Shown here: piece after piece, positions 31,717-40,897 of the stretch
Layout of the letters: each line of letters begins with the position of its first letter
Numbering within the stretch: the stretch's first letter is position 1
Source of the DNA: an uncultured Eubacterium sp.
Lineage (GTDB): Bacteria > Bacillota > Clostridia > Lachnospirales > Lachnospiraceae
Length of the DNA stretch: 55,794 bases
Direction: 5' to 3'
Assembly (NCBI GenBank): GCA_910586445.1
Contig: CAJUHV010000015.1
Span: forward strand, 1-55,794
Notes under the pieces: generated by a model
What the model was told of the DNA's origin: nothing
The model's database searches: none
Seen by the model: only the letters and a program-made list of their open reading frames with translations
Translations under genes and position numbers: made by a program

Positions 31717-33279
31717 TTGGAATTTATAAAGAAGCTAGTACAGACTAACCAAGAGAGAGGACGGGCATCAATACAGCTGACCGTAGAAAATGATGTAAAC
31801 CTGCCGGATTATGAGCCGGATATGATAAAGCTGATCGACCGTAAAGGAATGACCCGTATCCAGGAGACAAAAGTAGAGCCGGACCAGATCGTAGTCAGCG
31901 GCGTGCTTCTGTTTCAGGCATTGTATAAATGTGCAGAATCCGGCAGCATATGCAGCCTGCAGGGCGAGGTGCCGTTTTCGGAGACCATTCATATGGAGGG
32001 CGTGCAGGAGACGGACCAGCTTGTGATTCAAAACAATATGGAAGACCTTACGCTCAGCATGATCAATTCCAGAAAACTAAATGTACGTGCATTGATCGAG
32101 CTGGTCGCTGCTGATCAGATGGAGCAGCAGATCGAGCTGCCGACAGGGATTGAGGATACATCCGTACAGACGCTTTATCAGCAGCGGAAAATGCTGCAGC
32201 TGCTGACACAGAAAAAAGATATCTGCCGTATCCACAGTGAAATCCTGCTGCCGTCGAACCGTCCGAATATCAGCAGGCTGCTCTGGCAGAGCGTGCAGCT
32301 GAGGGGGCTTGACAGCAGGATACGTACCGGAGAAATCGAACTTGGCGGAGAGCTGCTTGTCAATATACTGTACAAAGGAGAAGACGACGAAAAGCAGATC
32401 CAGTGCATGGAGACGACTGTTGCACTGCATGAACGGATCGAATGCAGCGTATGCGAGCCGGATACGCTGTTTAAGCTGGTGCCGCTGCAGGTACAGCTGG
32501 AAGTCACTCCGACAGAGGATGAAGACGGTGAAAACCGGGTGCTGATGTTGGAAGGGACGCTGGATTTTTATCTCAGGGTGTGGAAAGAGGATGAACTGCA
32601 GGTTTTAGAAGATGCATACTCGCTGCAGGATGAGCTGCTGCTTGAGCGGGAGCCTGTCAGCCTGCAGAGCCTTTTGATTAAAAACGATTCCAAATTCAAA
32701 ATAGCAGACCAGATTTCGATTGAAAACCAGCCGGCAGAAATACTGCAGCTTTGTGCCAGTGTCGGAGAAGTATTTATTGAAGACAGCCGCATTGTTCCTG
32801 AGGGCATTGAAGCGGAAGGCATTTTGAAAGTGCGCATGCTTTATATTACGGCAAGCGACGACATGCCGATCGGCATAGCAGAGGGCGTCATACCGTTCAG
32901 CCGGCTGATCGAGGCAGAGGGGATACGGCCGGAAGATACGTTTGAATTATCTGCAGGCATTGACCAGCTTACGGTTATTCTGGCGGATAACAGCCAGGCG
33001 GATATTAAGGCAGTGGTCAGTCTGGATACGATTGTATTCCGCAGGCAGGGCACCTCGCTGATTACAGGCATGAGTACGCAGCCGGTAGACTTAGAGCAGT
33101 ATGAAAAACAGCCTGGCATAGCCGGATATATTGTAAAAGCAGGCGACCGGTTATGGGATATTGCAAAGGAGCATCATACAACCGTGGCTGATGTCGTGCA
33201 GATGAACCAGCTGGGCAGCGAACATGTCAGCCGGGGAGATAAGCTGCTGATAGTAAAGCAGATGGGTACAGGGGCATAG
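31717..33279 (+). CDS. SPOCS (DUF3794) and LysM protein, SipL-like spore morphogenesis factor
   Basis: 520 residues. Repeated DUF3794/SPOCS modules run through most of the protein (near 30-130, 175-280, 315-445), with QADIKAVVSLD and EGILKVRMLYITASDD as module signatures. A LysM domain ends the protein (about 468-516: YIVKAGDRLWDIAKEHHTTVADVVQMNQ...GDKLLIV). This is the plan of SipL, which joins SpoIVA during coat assembly in Clostridioides difficile. Start TTG at 31717 with GGAGG about eight bases upstream, inside the veg terminator. Its presence indicates a sporulating Clostridium relative. Confidence 0.85.
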   Translation: MEFIKKLVQTNQERGRASIQLTVENDVNLPDYEPDMIKLIDRKGMTRIQETKVEPDQIVVSGVLLFQALYKCAESGSICSLQGEVPFSETIHMEGVQETDQLVIQNNMEDLTLSMINSRKLNVRALIELVAADQMEQQIELPTGIEDTSVQTLYQQRKMLQLLTQKKDICRIHSEILLPSNRPNISRLLWQSVQLRGLDSRIRTGEIELGGELLVNILYKGEDDEKQIQCMETTVALHERIECSVCEPDTLFKLVPLQVQLEVTPTEDEDGENRVLMLEGTLDFYLRVWKEDELQVLEDAYSLQDELLLEREPVSLQSLLIKNDSKFKIADQISIENQPAEILQLCASVGEVFIEDSRIVPEGIEAEGILKVRMLYITASDDMPIGIAEGVIPFSRLIEAEGIRPEDTFELSAGIDQLTVILADNSQADIKAVVSLDTIVFRRQGTSLITGMSTQPVDLEQYEKQPGIAGYIVKAGDRLWDIAKEHHTTVADVVQMNQLGSEHVSRGDKLLIVKQMGTGA

Positions 33280-33373
33280 GGGGCAGGGGTACAATCAGCC
33301 AATTATGTAAAACTGCATAGAATGTTCAGAAAAAATTCATATTTTTTTTACGAAATAATCGGAAACTGTTCGG

Positions 33374-33402
33374 TTGCAATCCGACAAAAGCCGTGATATA
33401 CT
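33374..33402 (+). promoter_or_regulatory. Sigma-A-type promoter of the NlpC/P60 gene
   Basis: TTGCAA (33374-33379) and TATACT (33397-33402) separated by 17 bases, about 55 bases before the start. Confidence 0.7.
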
Positions 33403-33455
33403 GTTGCAGAAACTAGTAACAGGTTAACGACACAGAATTACGAAGGAGCCAAAAA

Positions 33456-34832
33456 TTGAAAATACATAATACTTATTTCCGCCATGCAAACATAAAATTT
33501 GCCTCACTGCTGCTTGTGACAGCTGTTAGTTTTTCTTCTTTAAACACAGCTTTTGCTACCAGCCGTAAGTCACAGGCTCAAGATGCGAAGAAAACTGCCG
33601 AAAGCAACCTGAACTCTGTAAATAACAGTATAAACAACATAACGACAAAGCAGCAGCAGCTGCAGAAGGAAATCAATGCCTTAGATGCCGATCTGGTAGA
33701 GCTGCTGGTAAATATGGATATTCTTTCAGACGAACTGGCTGAAAAAAGATTGGAGATTGAACAGGCCAATAAGGATCTGAAAGCTGCGCAGAAAACAGAA
33801 ACCGAGCAGTATGAGCGTATGAAAAAAAGAATCCGCTATATGTATGAGAGCGGGGATGATACACTGCTTGAAGCACTGCTTGGCGCAACCAGCATGTCAG
33901 ATTTTTTAAACCGGGTAAATTATTGTACGGCGGTTTATGATTATGACAGGGAACAGCTTGAAGTATATAAGCAGACGAAGCAGGAAGTCATCGACTTGAA
34001 GGCTCAGCTGTTAAATGAGCAGTCTGAGATGGAAGAGATGCAGGATAATTATAAGCTGCAGGAAGCAGATTTAAAAGAGATGGTAGCTCAAAAAGAATCT
34101 ACCATGGATGATTTTGCTTCACAGCTGTCTCAGGCAAAGATTCTGGCAACCCAGTATAAAGAAACGATCCAGCAGCAGAATCAGATTATACGAGACGAGG
34201 AAGAAAAAGAACGTATTGCAGCTGAAGAAGCTGCAAGGGCAGCAGCAGCCGCAGAGCGCGCTGCACGAGAAGCAGCAGCCGCCGAACAGGCAGCACGCGA
34301 AGAGGAGGCACGCCGCCGTGCAGCCGCGCAGGCACAGCAGCAACAGCAGCAGGCTGCAGCAAACACAGCAGGAGGTACATCCGGTTCTGGCAGTACGCCA
34401 GGCAGCGGAGGCACATCCAGCTCCGGAGGCTCATCTGCAGGCAGTTCCAGCGGTTCTGGCAGCACGCCTGCAGTCAGTCCGTCTGGCGCAACCGGCAGCG
34501 ACGTAATCAATTATGCTACGCAGTTTATCGGCAACCCATATGTATGGGGCGGTACGAGCCTGACAAACGGCGCAGACTGTTCTGGATTTGTTATGAGCGT
34601 ATATGCCCATTTCGGCTATTCCCTGCCGCACAGCTCCGCTGCTATGGCCGGCTGCGGAAGAGGCGTCAGCTACAGTGAGGCACAGCCGGGCGACCTGATC
34701 TGCTACAGCGGACATGTAGCACTGTATATGGGCGGCGGCAGAATTGTAGGCGCGCAGAGCAGCAGAACGGGAATTACAACCCAGAATGCTACATATCGTA
34801 CAATTATAGCAGTAAGAAGAATTATTAATTAA
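33456..34832 (+). CDS. Secreted coiled-coil NlpC/P60 endopeptidase, PcsB-like
   Basis: 458 residues. Signal peptide at about 1-32 (ASLLLVTAVSFSSLNTAFA). A long coiled coil runs from about 40 to 250, then an Ala/Glu helix (AAEEAARAAAAAERAAREAAAAEQ), a Gln run, and a Gly/Ser linker with two near-identical GSGSTPG(S)GGTSSS stretches. The C-terminal NlpC/P60 domain has catalytic Cys375 (NGADCSGF) and His420 (GHVALY). Likely cleaves peptidoglycan peptides during division and is held inactive by its coiled coil, as in PcsB/CwlO. Start TTG 33456 with GAAGGAG upstream. Confidence 0.92.
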   Translation: MKIHNTYFRHANIKFASLLLVTAVSFSSLNTAFATSRKSQAQDAKKTAESNLNSVNNSINNITTKQQQLQKEINALDADLVELLVNMDILSDELAEKRLEIEQANKDLKAAQKTETEQYERMKKRIRYMYESGDDTLLEALLGATSMSDFLNRVNYCTAVYDYDREQLEVYKQTKQEVIDLKAQLLNEQSEMEEMQDNYKLQEADLKEMVAQKESTMDDFASQLSQAKILATQYKETIQQQNQIIRDEEEKERIAAEEAARAAAAAERAAREAAAAEQAAREEEARRRAAAQAQQQQQQAAANTAGGTSGSGSTPGSGGTSSSGGSSAGSSSGSGSTPAVSPSGATGSDVINYATQFIGNPYVWGGTSLTNGADCSGFVMSVYAHFGYSLPHSSAAMAGCGRGVSYSEAQPGDLICYSGHVALYMGGGRIVGAQSSRTGITTQNATYRTIIAVRRIIN

Positions 34833-34911
34833 AGGCAGCCGCAGGCGTGTCTGGACAAAGAGGCATTCGTTTTGCAGGCATATTTATAAAGTGTTATGAG
34901 AAAAGGATGGT

Positions 34912-34937
34912 ATACCCCGCAGTCTGCTGCGGGGTAT
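34912..34937 (+). terminator. Hairpin terminator
   Basis: ATACCCCGCAG (34912-34922) pairs with CTGCGGGGTAT (34927-34937), a tight 4-nt loop, followed by CTTAGTT. About 80 bases after the NlpC/P60 gene. Confidence 0.75.
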
Positions 34938-35044
34938 CTTAGTTCATGACAAAAGAAAGCTTGTATAAAAAGGCTTGTACAGGATGCTTTGTTTGGATTG
35001 TAATGAATAAACAATACAATTTTAAGAAAATGCCCCAAGATCTA

Positions 35045-35072
35045 TTGCCAAATGAGTGAACATGGCTATAAT
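35045..35072 (+). promoter_or_regulatory. Sigma-A-type promoter of map
   Basis: TTGCCA (35045-35050) and TATAAT (35067-35072) separated by 16 bases, about 70 bases before the map start. Confidence 0.65.
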
Positions 35073-35139
35073 GATACATGGTAGAATTAGTTTGACGATA
35101 AAATTATAATACATTAGTAAAGGCGAGGATGAAAAGCAT

Positions 35140-36009
35140 ATGAAACTAGGCAGAAATGATAAATGCTGGTGCGGCAGCGGTAAAAAGTATAAGCAGTGTC
35201 ATCAGGCATTTGACGAGAAAATAGCACGGATTGCGGAGCAGGGGCATTTAGTACCTGCCAGGGAAATGATAAAAAATGCAGATCAGATTGCCGGCATTAA
35301 GCAGAGTGCAAAAATTAACATCGCCGTACTGGACTATGTGCAGGAACATATACATGAAGGAATCAGTACGGAAGAGATCGATCAGATGGTTTATGACCTG
35401 ACGACAAAAATGGGCGGAATGCCGGCACCGTTAAATTATCAGGGATATCCGAAAAGCGTATGCACCTCGGTAAACGATCAGGTATGCCATGGAATACCAT
35501 CAAAAGACGTGATTTTAAAGGAAGGCGATATTGTAAATGTAGATGCCTCTACCATATTAAACGGTTATTTTTCAGATTCATCCCGCATGTTCTGTATCGG
35601 TGAGATCAGCCCGGAGAAAAAGCGTCTGGTGGAAGTCGCAAAAGAATGCGTACAGCGCGGGCTGGAGGAAGTACGGCCGTGGGGATTTTTAGGCGATATG
35701 GGGCAGGCAGTCCATGACCATGCATTTGCAAATGGCTACACCGTTGTGCGTGAAATCGGCGGGCATGGAGTCGGCATAGAGTTTCATGAAGATCCATGGG
35801 TGAGCTACAACAGCAAAAAAGGCGAAGAGATGCTGATGGTTCCCGGCATGATCTTTACAATAGAGCCTATGGTAAATATGGGAAAGGTCGAAATCTATGT
35901 AGATGAAGTGAATGACTGGACTGTTTATACAGAAGATGGAAAACCTTCTGCGCAGTGGGAGATTATGGTGCTGGTAACGGAAAACGGGGCTGAGGTATTG
36001 TCTTACTGA
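35140..36009 (+). CDS. map: Type I methionine aminopeptidase with N-terminal SEC-C zinc finger
   Basis: 289 residues. Residues 1-24 carry a SEC-C motif (Cys9, Cys11, Cys20, His21), thought to bind zinc and help ribosome or partner docking. The catalytic pita-bread fold follows: His in QVCHGIP, metal-ligand Asp in VNVDAST and SDSSRMF, His in GHGVGIEFHE, Glu in FTIEPMV, and Glu in QWEIMVLV. Removes the initiator Met from nascent chains. SEC-C forms of Map are found in Clostridia; the ribosomal-operon map is probably elsewhere. Start ATG 35140 with GCGAGGA upstream. Confidence 0.94.
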   Translation: MKLGRNDKCWCGSGKKYKQCHQAFDEKIARIAEQGHLVPAREMIKNADQIAGIKQSAKINIAVLDYVQEHIHEGISTEEIDQMVYDLTTKMGGMPAPLNYQGYPKSVCTSVNDQVCHGIPSKDVILKEGDIVNVDASTILNGYFSDSSRMFCIGEISPEKKRLVEVAKECVQRGLEEVRPWGFLGDMGQAVHDHAFANGYTVVREIGGHGVGIEFHEDPWVSYNSKKGEEMLMVPGMIFTIEPMVNMGKVEIYVDEVNDWTVYTEDGKPSAQWEIMVLVTENGAEVLSY

Positions 36010-36052
36010 TAGAGATTATAAGCAGTTAAAATATTTTTATGGAGGGCACCAT

Positions 36053-37156
36053 ATGGAAAAGCATCGTATGGAGGAGCATTGTATGGAGACAAGGATTTTT
36101 GCTATGACACATAAATCCTTTACGCCGCCGCCGGATCAGATGTATGTACCGCTGCAGGTAGGCAGGGCTGACCATGATCCGCTCGGGTATCTGGGTGATC
36201 ATACAGGTGAGAATATATCGCAGCTGAATGCATATTACAGTGAACTGACCGGCGTATACTGGCTCTGGAAAAACTGTCATCATGTGGATGTGGTCGGGGT
36301 CTGCCATTACCGCAGATACCTGATTGCAGAGGACGGTCATCTGTATACGAAGGCGGATATTTTAGATCTGCTGGCGCAGTATGATATGATTGTAACGAAA
36401 AAGCTGGAGCTGCGCATGTCATATTATGACGGTTTTGCATTAACGCATGATGAAAAAGACCTGGCCGAAACAGAACGTGTTGTTGCGGAAAAATATCCTG
36501 CATACGCACCGCTTTTTCATGAAATGGTACACAAAAAAGAAACATATTTTGCAAATATGATGGTATGCCGCAAGCCGTTGTATGATGAATATTGTACGTG
36601 GCTTTTTGACATTTTATTTGAAGTGCAAAGGCGGATTGATACGACCGGATACGACAATTACCGCAAGCGTGTCTATGGTTTTTTGTCAGAATTTCTGCTG
36701 ACTGTATGGATTGCCAAAAATAATCTGCACGTATATGAGAGCAGTGTAGGAATGAGTGCAGAAAAAAGCGAGACAGAGGAGATCAAAAAGCAGCTGTCTG
36801 TATATTTTGAAAAACAGGATATTGCAGGGGCAAAAAGATACCTGCTGACAGAACTGGACAGACGGCCGGATGTATTAATGGAGGCTTCGGACATCAGGGG
36901 AGAGCTGAAGCTGTGCATGCAGGTGATTGCAACCTGCGAGTTTGAAGCCTCAAGAAATGAAACGCTGCTTGTTGCGCGCGGCATGTCCTTTGATGAACTG
37001 CTGGAGCAGCTGAAGCAGCTGAACCGCTTTGTGGTGCAGCAGGAAGAGAACAGTGATGAAAGACAGCAGCAGGCTGTCTTTGAGTATCTAAAGGCGCACC
37101 CGGTATCCATGACTGCGGTAGAGATTGCAAAAAGAGTCATGGAGCGGGCAGAGTGA
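36053..37156 (+). CDS. DUF4422 domain protein, probable glycosyltransferase
   Basis: 367 residues. Residues about 8-245 match the DUF4422 plan: THKSFTPP, YVPLQVGR, DNISQLNAYYSELTGVYWLWKN-like segment, VGVCHYRRYL, and YGFLSEFLLTVWI. These domains occur in capsule and wall polysaccharide clusters and are thought to be glycosyltransferases. The C-terminal ~115 residues are helical and end with a segment that may act as an extra domain. No other polysaccharide genes lie around it. Start ATG 36053 with GGAGGG six bases upstream. It ends six bases from the convergent M56 gene without an obvious terminator. Confidence 0.8.
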   Translation: MEKHRMEEHCMETRIFAMTHKSFTPPPDQMYVPLQVGRADHDPLGYLGDHTGENISQLNAYYSELTGVYWLWKNCHHVDVVGVCHYRRYLIAEDGHLYTKADILDLLAQYDMIVTKKLELRMSYYDGFALTHDEKDLAETERVVAEKYPAYAPLFHEMVHKKETYFANMMVCRKPLYDEYCTWLFDILFEVQRRIDTTGYDNYRKRVYGFLSEFLLTVWIAKNNLHVYESSVGMSAEKSETEEIKKQLSVYFEKQDIAGAKRYLLTELDRRPDVLMEASDIRGELKLCMQVIATCEFEASRNETLLVARGMSFDELLEQLKQLNRFVVQQEENSDERQQQAVFEYLKAHPVSMTAVEIAKRVMERAE

Positions 37157-37162
37157 GCTTTT

Positions 37163-39004
37163 TTAATGTGAGAATCCTTTGGGATAGGGACCGTAAATGC
37201 CGGAGACTGCCTGGATATTTCTGTCTAAGTACACTTCGTAAAATGAGCCGTCTTTTAACAGTACCTTTGTTACCTCCTGCGCCTGCTGTGATGGTTCTGT
37301 AGAGGCTATTTTCTCACCGCGGTAGATATGGCTGCGTTTTAAAAACCAGACGGACAGCCTGGCGTCTGTCAGATCTGCCGCGCCGGCAGGCAGATCCAGC
37401 TGTTGGATGTCAGAATATGCTGTTGTTCTGGCATCGGCAATATAAAATGATTCAATATTGTTATTATCACCGTATCCATGGCGGCTGCCAAAGCTTCTGG
37501 AATAAAAGCATCGTCCGTGCTTTAGGTCGGATACTGTTTTGGCAAACATAAATCCGCCGAGATCCGTGCACTCATATACACATTCCGTTACCTGATACCC
37601 CGTCAGGTCATACAGTTCCCTGAGAGCCTTCTGGGCAAGGGCGTTCAGCTTTTTTTCTGATCTAAGGCCGGGGGTAAAATACGGGCTGTCGATCTGTATG
37701 CGTGTCAGCTGAACCTTCGCATATCCTTTTCGGTGTCCGTTTTTTTTGCTGATGCGTTCTGTTTTATCAATGGCAGGGCTGGAGCTCATCTTGGGTGCGG
37801 CAGAATGGGAGCGGTCTGCGGTGTCAGTTCTGGGCAGGGCAGCAGGCCTGCTGCCGTCGGATGCATTCGTTTTTGGCGTGTCAGCTGAAACGATGCCGGC
37901 TGCTGTGCTGCTGTATGGCAGTGAAATGGCTTTGGCTGCTGCAGGGCGTATGGACAGTCCCATGATCACCAATAATACCGCACATCTAGAAAGCCATGCC
38001 GCACGGATGCCCTGCTTTTGATAACGCAGCACATGTTTAATTCTTGCTTTCACAGAAGGTGCGCCGAATGACAGCGGGGTGATCAAAAATCTGTTTTGTG
38101 ATGCTGCGTATTTTAACAAGCTCTGTGCGTACTGTTTTTTAATATCTTTTTGGGCATAAGCCAGAACTTTTTCGTCACATGCAATTTCCACATCCTGACA
38201 ATATAAAAACCATGCTGCCCATACCATAGGATGGAACCAGTATACAGCTGTTACTACGGATACAGCGGCTTTGACGGCCGGGTCCAGGCGGCTGCGGTGG
38301 CAGCTTTCATGAGCTGTGATATAGCCGCGTTCTGTTTCGCTGATGCCGGCCGGAAGGTAAATAACAGGGCGAATGAGGCCCCATACAAACGGTGCAGAGA
38401 GTCCTTCTACTTCTGCAGTCCGCTTCTGGCTGTCCCAGTACATCCAGCGGCTGCGGTCTGTCTGCCGCTTCAGCTTTAAAATGTGTATCAGCCTGCATAT
38501 TAAAAGGCTGAAGACACCAAGCAGCCAGAACGGCTGCAGCCAGAAGCTGTGGGATTCCAAGAGGCGGTTTATAGCATTGGCTGAGGCTGTCTGATCTGCC
38601 GGTCTTTCTTCTGCCGGCTGCTTTTTAGTGACGGCGGCACGGTTATTTGCCTCTGCAGCATTTATGGCGAAAGAGGTACTGTTTTTTGCGGCTGCGGTAC
38701 CGGCTGCTGCTTTTGCACCCATACTTTTAGAGGAGTCGTCGGATAAAGGCTGTTTATTCTGGCTGTCTGACAGATTTTCGAGACCTGTGTATACAGTGTC
38801 AGCCAGCTTTGTTGTAATACGGTATGTCCAAGACGGGATTACAAAATTCAAAAAAGCTGCAATCCATAAATAGCAGATATATTTACGCCCGCATTTTAAT
38901 AATAACAGCCGTGCAAGCATGACGATTAGAAGGCAGTAGCTGCCCGTAAAACCTGCCGCTAAAATTCTGCGGAATAATAATCCATGTATGAACCATTCTC
39001 CCAT
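37163..39004 (-). CDS. BlaR1-type M56 membrane metallopeptidase
   Basis: 613 residues from the ATG at 39004, with AGGAGG eight bases upstream and four bases after the BlaI-like stop; the frame extends to 39025. Membrane helices at about 8-30, 36-55, then a Ser/Ala-rich loop and helices near 160-180. The zinc motif HESCH (HExxH) is in YITAHESCHRSRLDPAVK, followed by YWFHPMVWAAW, the M56 signature. A helix near 345-365 precedes a ~245-residue extracellular part that I do not recognise as a penicillin-binding domain. Likely a signal-activated protease that cleaves the neighbouring BlaI-like repressor. The stimulus is unknown. Confidence 0.87.
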   Translation of the reverse strand: MGEWFIHGLLFRRILAAGFTGSYCLLIVMLARLLLLKCGRKYICYLWIAAFLNFVIPSWTYRITTKLADTVYTGLENLSDSQNKQPLSDDSSKSMGAKAAAGTAAAKNSTSFAINAAEANNRAAVTKKQPAEERPADQTASANAINRLLESHSFWLQPFWLLGVFSLLICRLIHILKLKRQTDRSRWMYWDSQKRTAEVEGLSAPFVWGLIRPVIYLPAGISETERGYITAHESCHRSRLDPAVKAAVSVVTAVYWFHPMVWAAWFLYCQDVEIACDEKVLAYAQKDIKKQYAQSLLKYAASQNRFLITPLSFGAPSVKARIKHVLRYQKQGIRAAWLSRCAVLLVIMGLSIRPAAAKAISLPYSSTAAGIVSADTPKTNASDGSRPAALPRTDTADRSHSAAPKMSSSPAIDKTERISKKNGHRKGYAKVQLTRIQIDSPYFTPGLRSEKKLNALAQKALRELYDLTGYQVTECVYECTDLGGFMFAKTVSDLKHGRCFYSRSFGSRHGYGDNNNIESFYIADARTTAYSDIQQLDLPAGAADLTDARLSVWFLKRSHIYRGEKIASTEPSQQAQEVTKVLLKDGSFYEVYLDRNIQAVSGIYGPYPKGFSH

Positions 39005-39008
39005 ATGC

Positions 39009-39380
39009 TCAGCCTCCTTGTTCATTTTCGTATTCTTCGATGATCTGTGCCAGTTCTTCGATATCTTTTTTGCTCAGCTTCTTGCATTTTAAAAAGGCAG
39101 CTACAAAACTGGGCAGTGATCCATTGTAATTTTCTGCCACATACCGCTCGCCTTTTCTGCCTGTGTATTCTTCGTGGCTGATCCGGGAACTGACGATGGC
39201 ATTTTCATTGCGGAAGATTTCATTTTTGCAGATCTTGCGCAGTACCGTATATGTGGTTGATTTTTTCCAGCCCAGTTTCTCTCTGGCCAGCTGTACCAGC
39301 TCGCCGCTGCCGACCGGCTCATGTTCCCAGATGATGCCGGCCAGCTGCATTTCGGCTTCTGTCATTACGTATATTACCAA
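39009..39380 (-). CDS. BlaI/MecI-family transcriptional repressor
   Basis: 123 residues from a TTG at 39380 with GGGAGG seven bases upstream; the ATG at 39365 is the only other reasonable choice. Winged helix typical of the family: MTEAEMQLAGIIWEHEPVGSGELVQLAREKLGWKKSTTYTVLRKICKNE. The C-terminal helical dimerisation domain includes LPSFVAAFLKCKKLSKKDIEELAQII. Forms a two-gene unit with the M56 peptidase, which should destroy it on signalling. A dyad just upstream is a good operator candidate. Confidence 0.92.
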   Translation of the reverse strand: MVIYVMTEAEMQLAGIIWEHEPVGSGELVQLAREKLGWKKSTTYTVLRKICKNEIFRNENAIVSSRISHEEYTGRKGERYVAENYNGSLPSFVAAFLKCKKLSKKDIEELAQIIEEYENEQGG

Positions 39381-39404
39381 GTGGATGCCTCCCTTCCCAT
39401 AGAA

Positions 39405-39462
39405 ATATTGGTTTATATGTATTAAACCATCTGCTGCAAGTTTACATCTTATAAACCAATAT
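39405..39462. promoter_or_regulatory. Inverted repeats upstream of the BlaI-like gene, probable operators
   Basis: ATATTGGTTTAT (39405-39416) and its exact complement ATAAACCAATAT (39451-39462) flank a third half site, TTAAACCAT (39422-39430). GGTTTA...TAAACC at 39410-39428 forms a compact 19-bp dyad. They sit between the BlaI-like gene and the divergent DUF4349 gene, so both may be controlled. Confidence 0.6.
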
Positions 39463-39585
39463 GTCAATCCCATATGTAAAAAAATAATTTAGAAGCAACC
39501 TTTTTTATTTAGGCTGCGTTAATATAAATATAAGAAACCTGTCAAGTAATGTGGCTTTATGGGGACGTCGAAAGGAGAGGAGAAT

Positions 39586-40812
39586 ATGAAAACAGTAAAA
39601 AATATGAAGGAAATTTTAGATGAGAATATGAAAATAACAAGAAAGGGAAGGGCAGCTTTCATAGCCTGTGTGGTGATCAGCAGCATTCTTTTTTCTGGCT
39701 GCGGATCAAATGGTGCCAAAAGCAGCTCAGCTGCGGGCAGTGCGGCTGATCGTAGTTCAGTGACTTCTTCTTCGAATCAGATGACACAGATCCAAAATGA
39801 GGCGGCGTCTGATGAGTACAAGACAGAAGGATCGTCGGAATCTGGCGAATCATCGATGGAAGAAGGAGCTTCACAGGACGTTATGGATGATTCTGCACAA
39901 ATAGATACTGCCTTAAATGACAGCGGGGATGTTTCACAGGAAGGCACGCAGTCCGGCGAGGTACGCAGCCAGAATGAAAAGCTGATCTATACATACCGCT
40001 ATTCTGTAGAGACGAAAGAATTTGAAGATTTTACAGAGAAAATAGCAGAAAAGACTGCCCGGCTCGGCGGATATGTAGAAAATTCTGAGACAAACGGCAG
40101 TGCTTCGGATGGGTTAAACCGCTATGCAAATATGACGCTCAGAATTCCGGCGGATCAGGTACAGCAGCTGCTGTCCATGCTGGATACAGAATCAAATGTG
40201 ACATACCGCAACAGCACCGTAGAAAATGTATCACTCCAGTACACGGATTTACAGAGCCATATCAAGGCGCTTCGCGTTGAACAGGATACGCTGATGCGGC
40301 TGCTGGAGGAGGCGGAAAAGCTGAAAGACATTATAACGCTTCAGAGCAGATTATCAGAAGTACGTTATGAGATTGAGTCATACGAAGCACAGCTGCGCCT
40401 GTATGACAATATGGTTGATTACAGCACCGTACACCTGGATATTTCCGAAGTGGAGCGTACGACGACCGTTACGCCTGCCCGTGCGACATTTGGAAAAGAA
40501 GTAAAAGACAGATTTTCGGATAACCTGTATGGGGTCGGCCGGTTCCTGCGGTCGGCTGCAGTCTGGCTGATCGGGTCGCTGCCGGTTTTGGTGCCTGCGG
40601 CAGTTTTGATCTGGCTGATCGTGATGCTTTTCCGTAAATGGAACAGAGTCTTGAAATCCCGGATCTCGCGTTCGGCAGGGCACAATGCGGCCGGATATCA
40701 GAGTATTTATGCAAAGAGGCAGGATCAGTCAGATCCGCACGAAGCAGGCAGTGAAGGCATGGAGCCGGAACAGAATCAGAAAGCCGGGGAATCCGGTCAG
40801 GATGAGGGATAA
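39586..40812 (+). CDS. DUF4349 domain lipoprotein
   Basis: 408 residues. The lipobox LFSGC gives Cys39 as the likely lipidated residue. A Ser/Glu/Asp-rich linker runs to about 130. The DUF4349 region (about 140-310) has YRYSVETKEFEDFTEKIAEKTARLGGYVENSE, NMTLRIPADQ and a coiled coil (LQSHIKALRVEQDTLMRLLEEAEKLKDIITLQSRLSEVRYEIESYEAQL). A transmembrane helix at about 330-355 precedes a basic cytoplasmic tail. Both ends may therefore be membrane-attached. Function unknown; an envelope protein. Start ATG 39586 with AGGAGAGGAG upstream. It lies opposite the BlaI-like gene across a shared operator region. Confidence 0.82.
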   Translation: MKTVKNMKEILDENMKITRKGRAAFIACVVISSILFSGCGSNGAKSSSAAGSAADRSSVTSSSNQMTQIQNEAASDEYKTEGSSESGESSMEEGASQDVMDDSAQIDTALNDSGDVSQEGTQSGEVRSQNEKLIYTYRYSVETKEFEDFTEKIAEKTARLGGYVENSETNGSASDGLNRYANMTLRIPADQVQQLLSMLDTESNVTYRNSTVENVSLQYTDLQSHIKALRVEQDTLMRLLEEAEKLKDIITLQSRLSEVRYEIESYEAQLRLYDNMVDYSTVHLDISEVERTTTVTPARATFGKEVKDRFSDNLYGVGRFLRSAAVWLIGSLPVLVPAAVLIWLIVMLFRKWNRVLKSRISRSAGHNAAGYQSIYAKRQDQSDPHEAGSEGMEPEQNQKAGESGQDEG

Positions 40813-40847
40813 AGCCTGGCTGAAGATTTATTGAATGTATAAATTTG

Positions 40848-40896
40848 CCGCAGAACGAATGAGGCAGTGTAAAAACATAGATCATTCGTTCTGCGG
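40848..40896. terminator. Bidirectional terminator
   Basis: CCGCAGAACGAATGA (40848-40862) pairs perfectly with TCATTCGTTCTGCGG (40882-40896). It lies between convergent gene ends and just before the DUF3791 stop. Confidence 0.8.
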
Positions 40897-40897
40897 T

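Noticed and set aside
33280..33455. A c-di-AMP (ydaO-type) riboswitch before the NlpC/P60 gene
   Set aside because: The family often carries one, but the likely transcript start leaves fewer than 60 leader bases and no ydaO core or terminator stem was seen.
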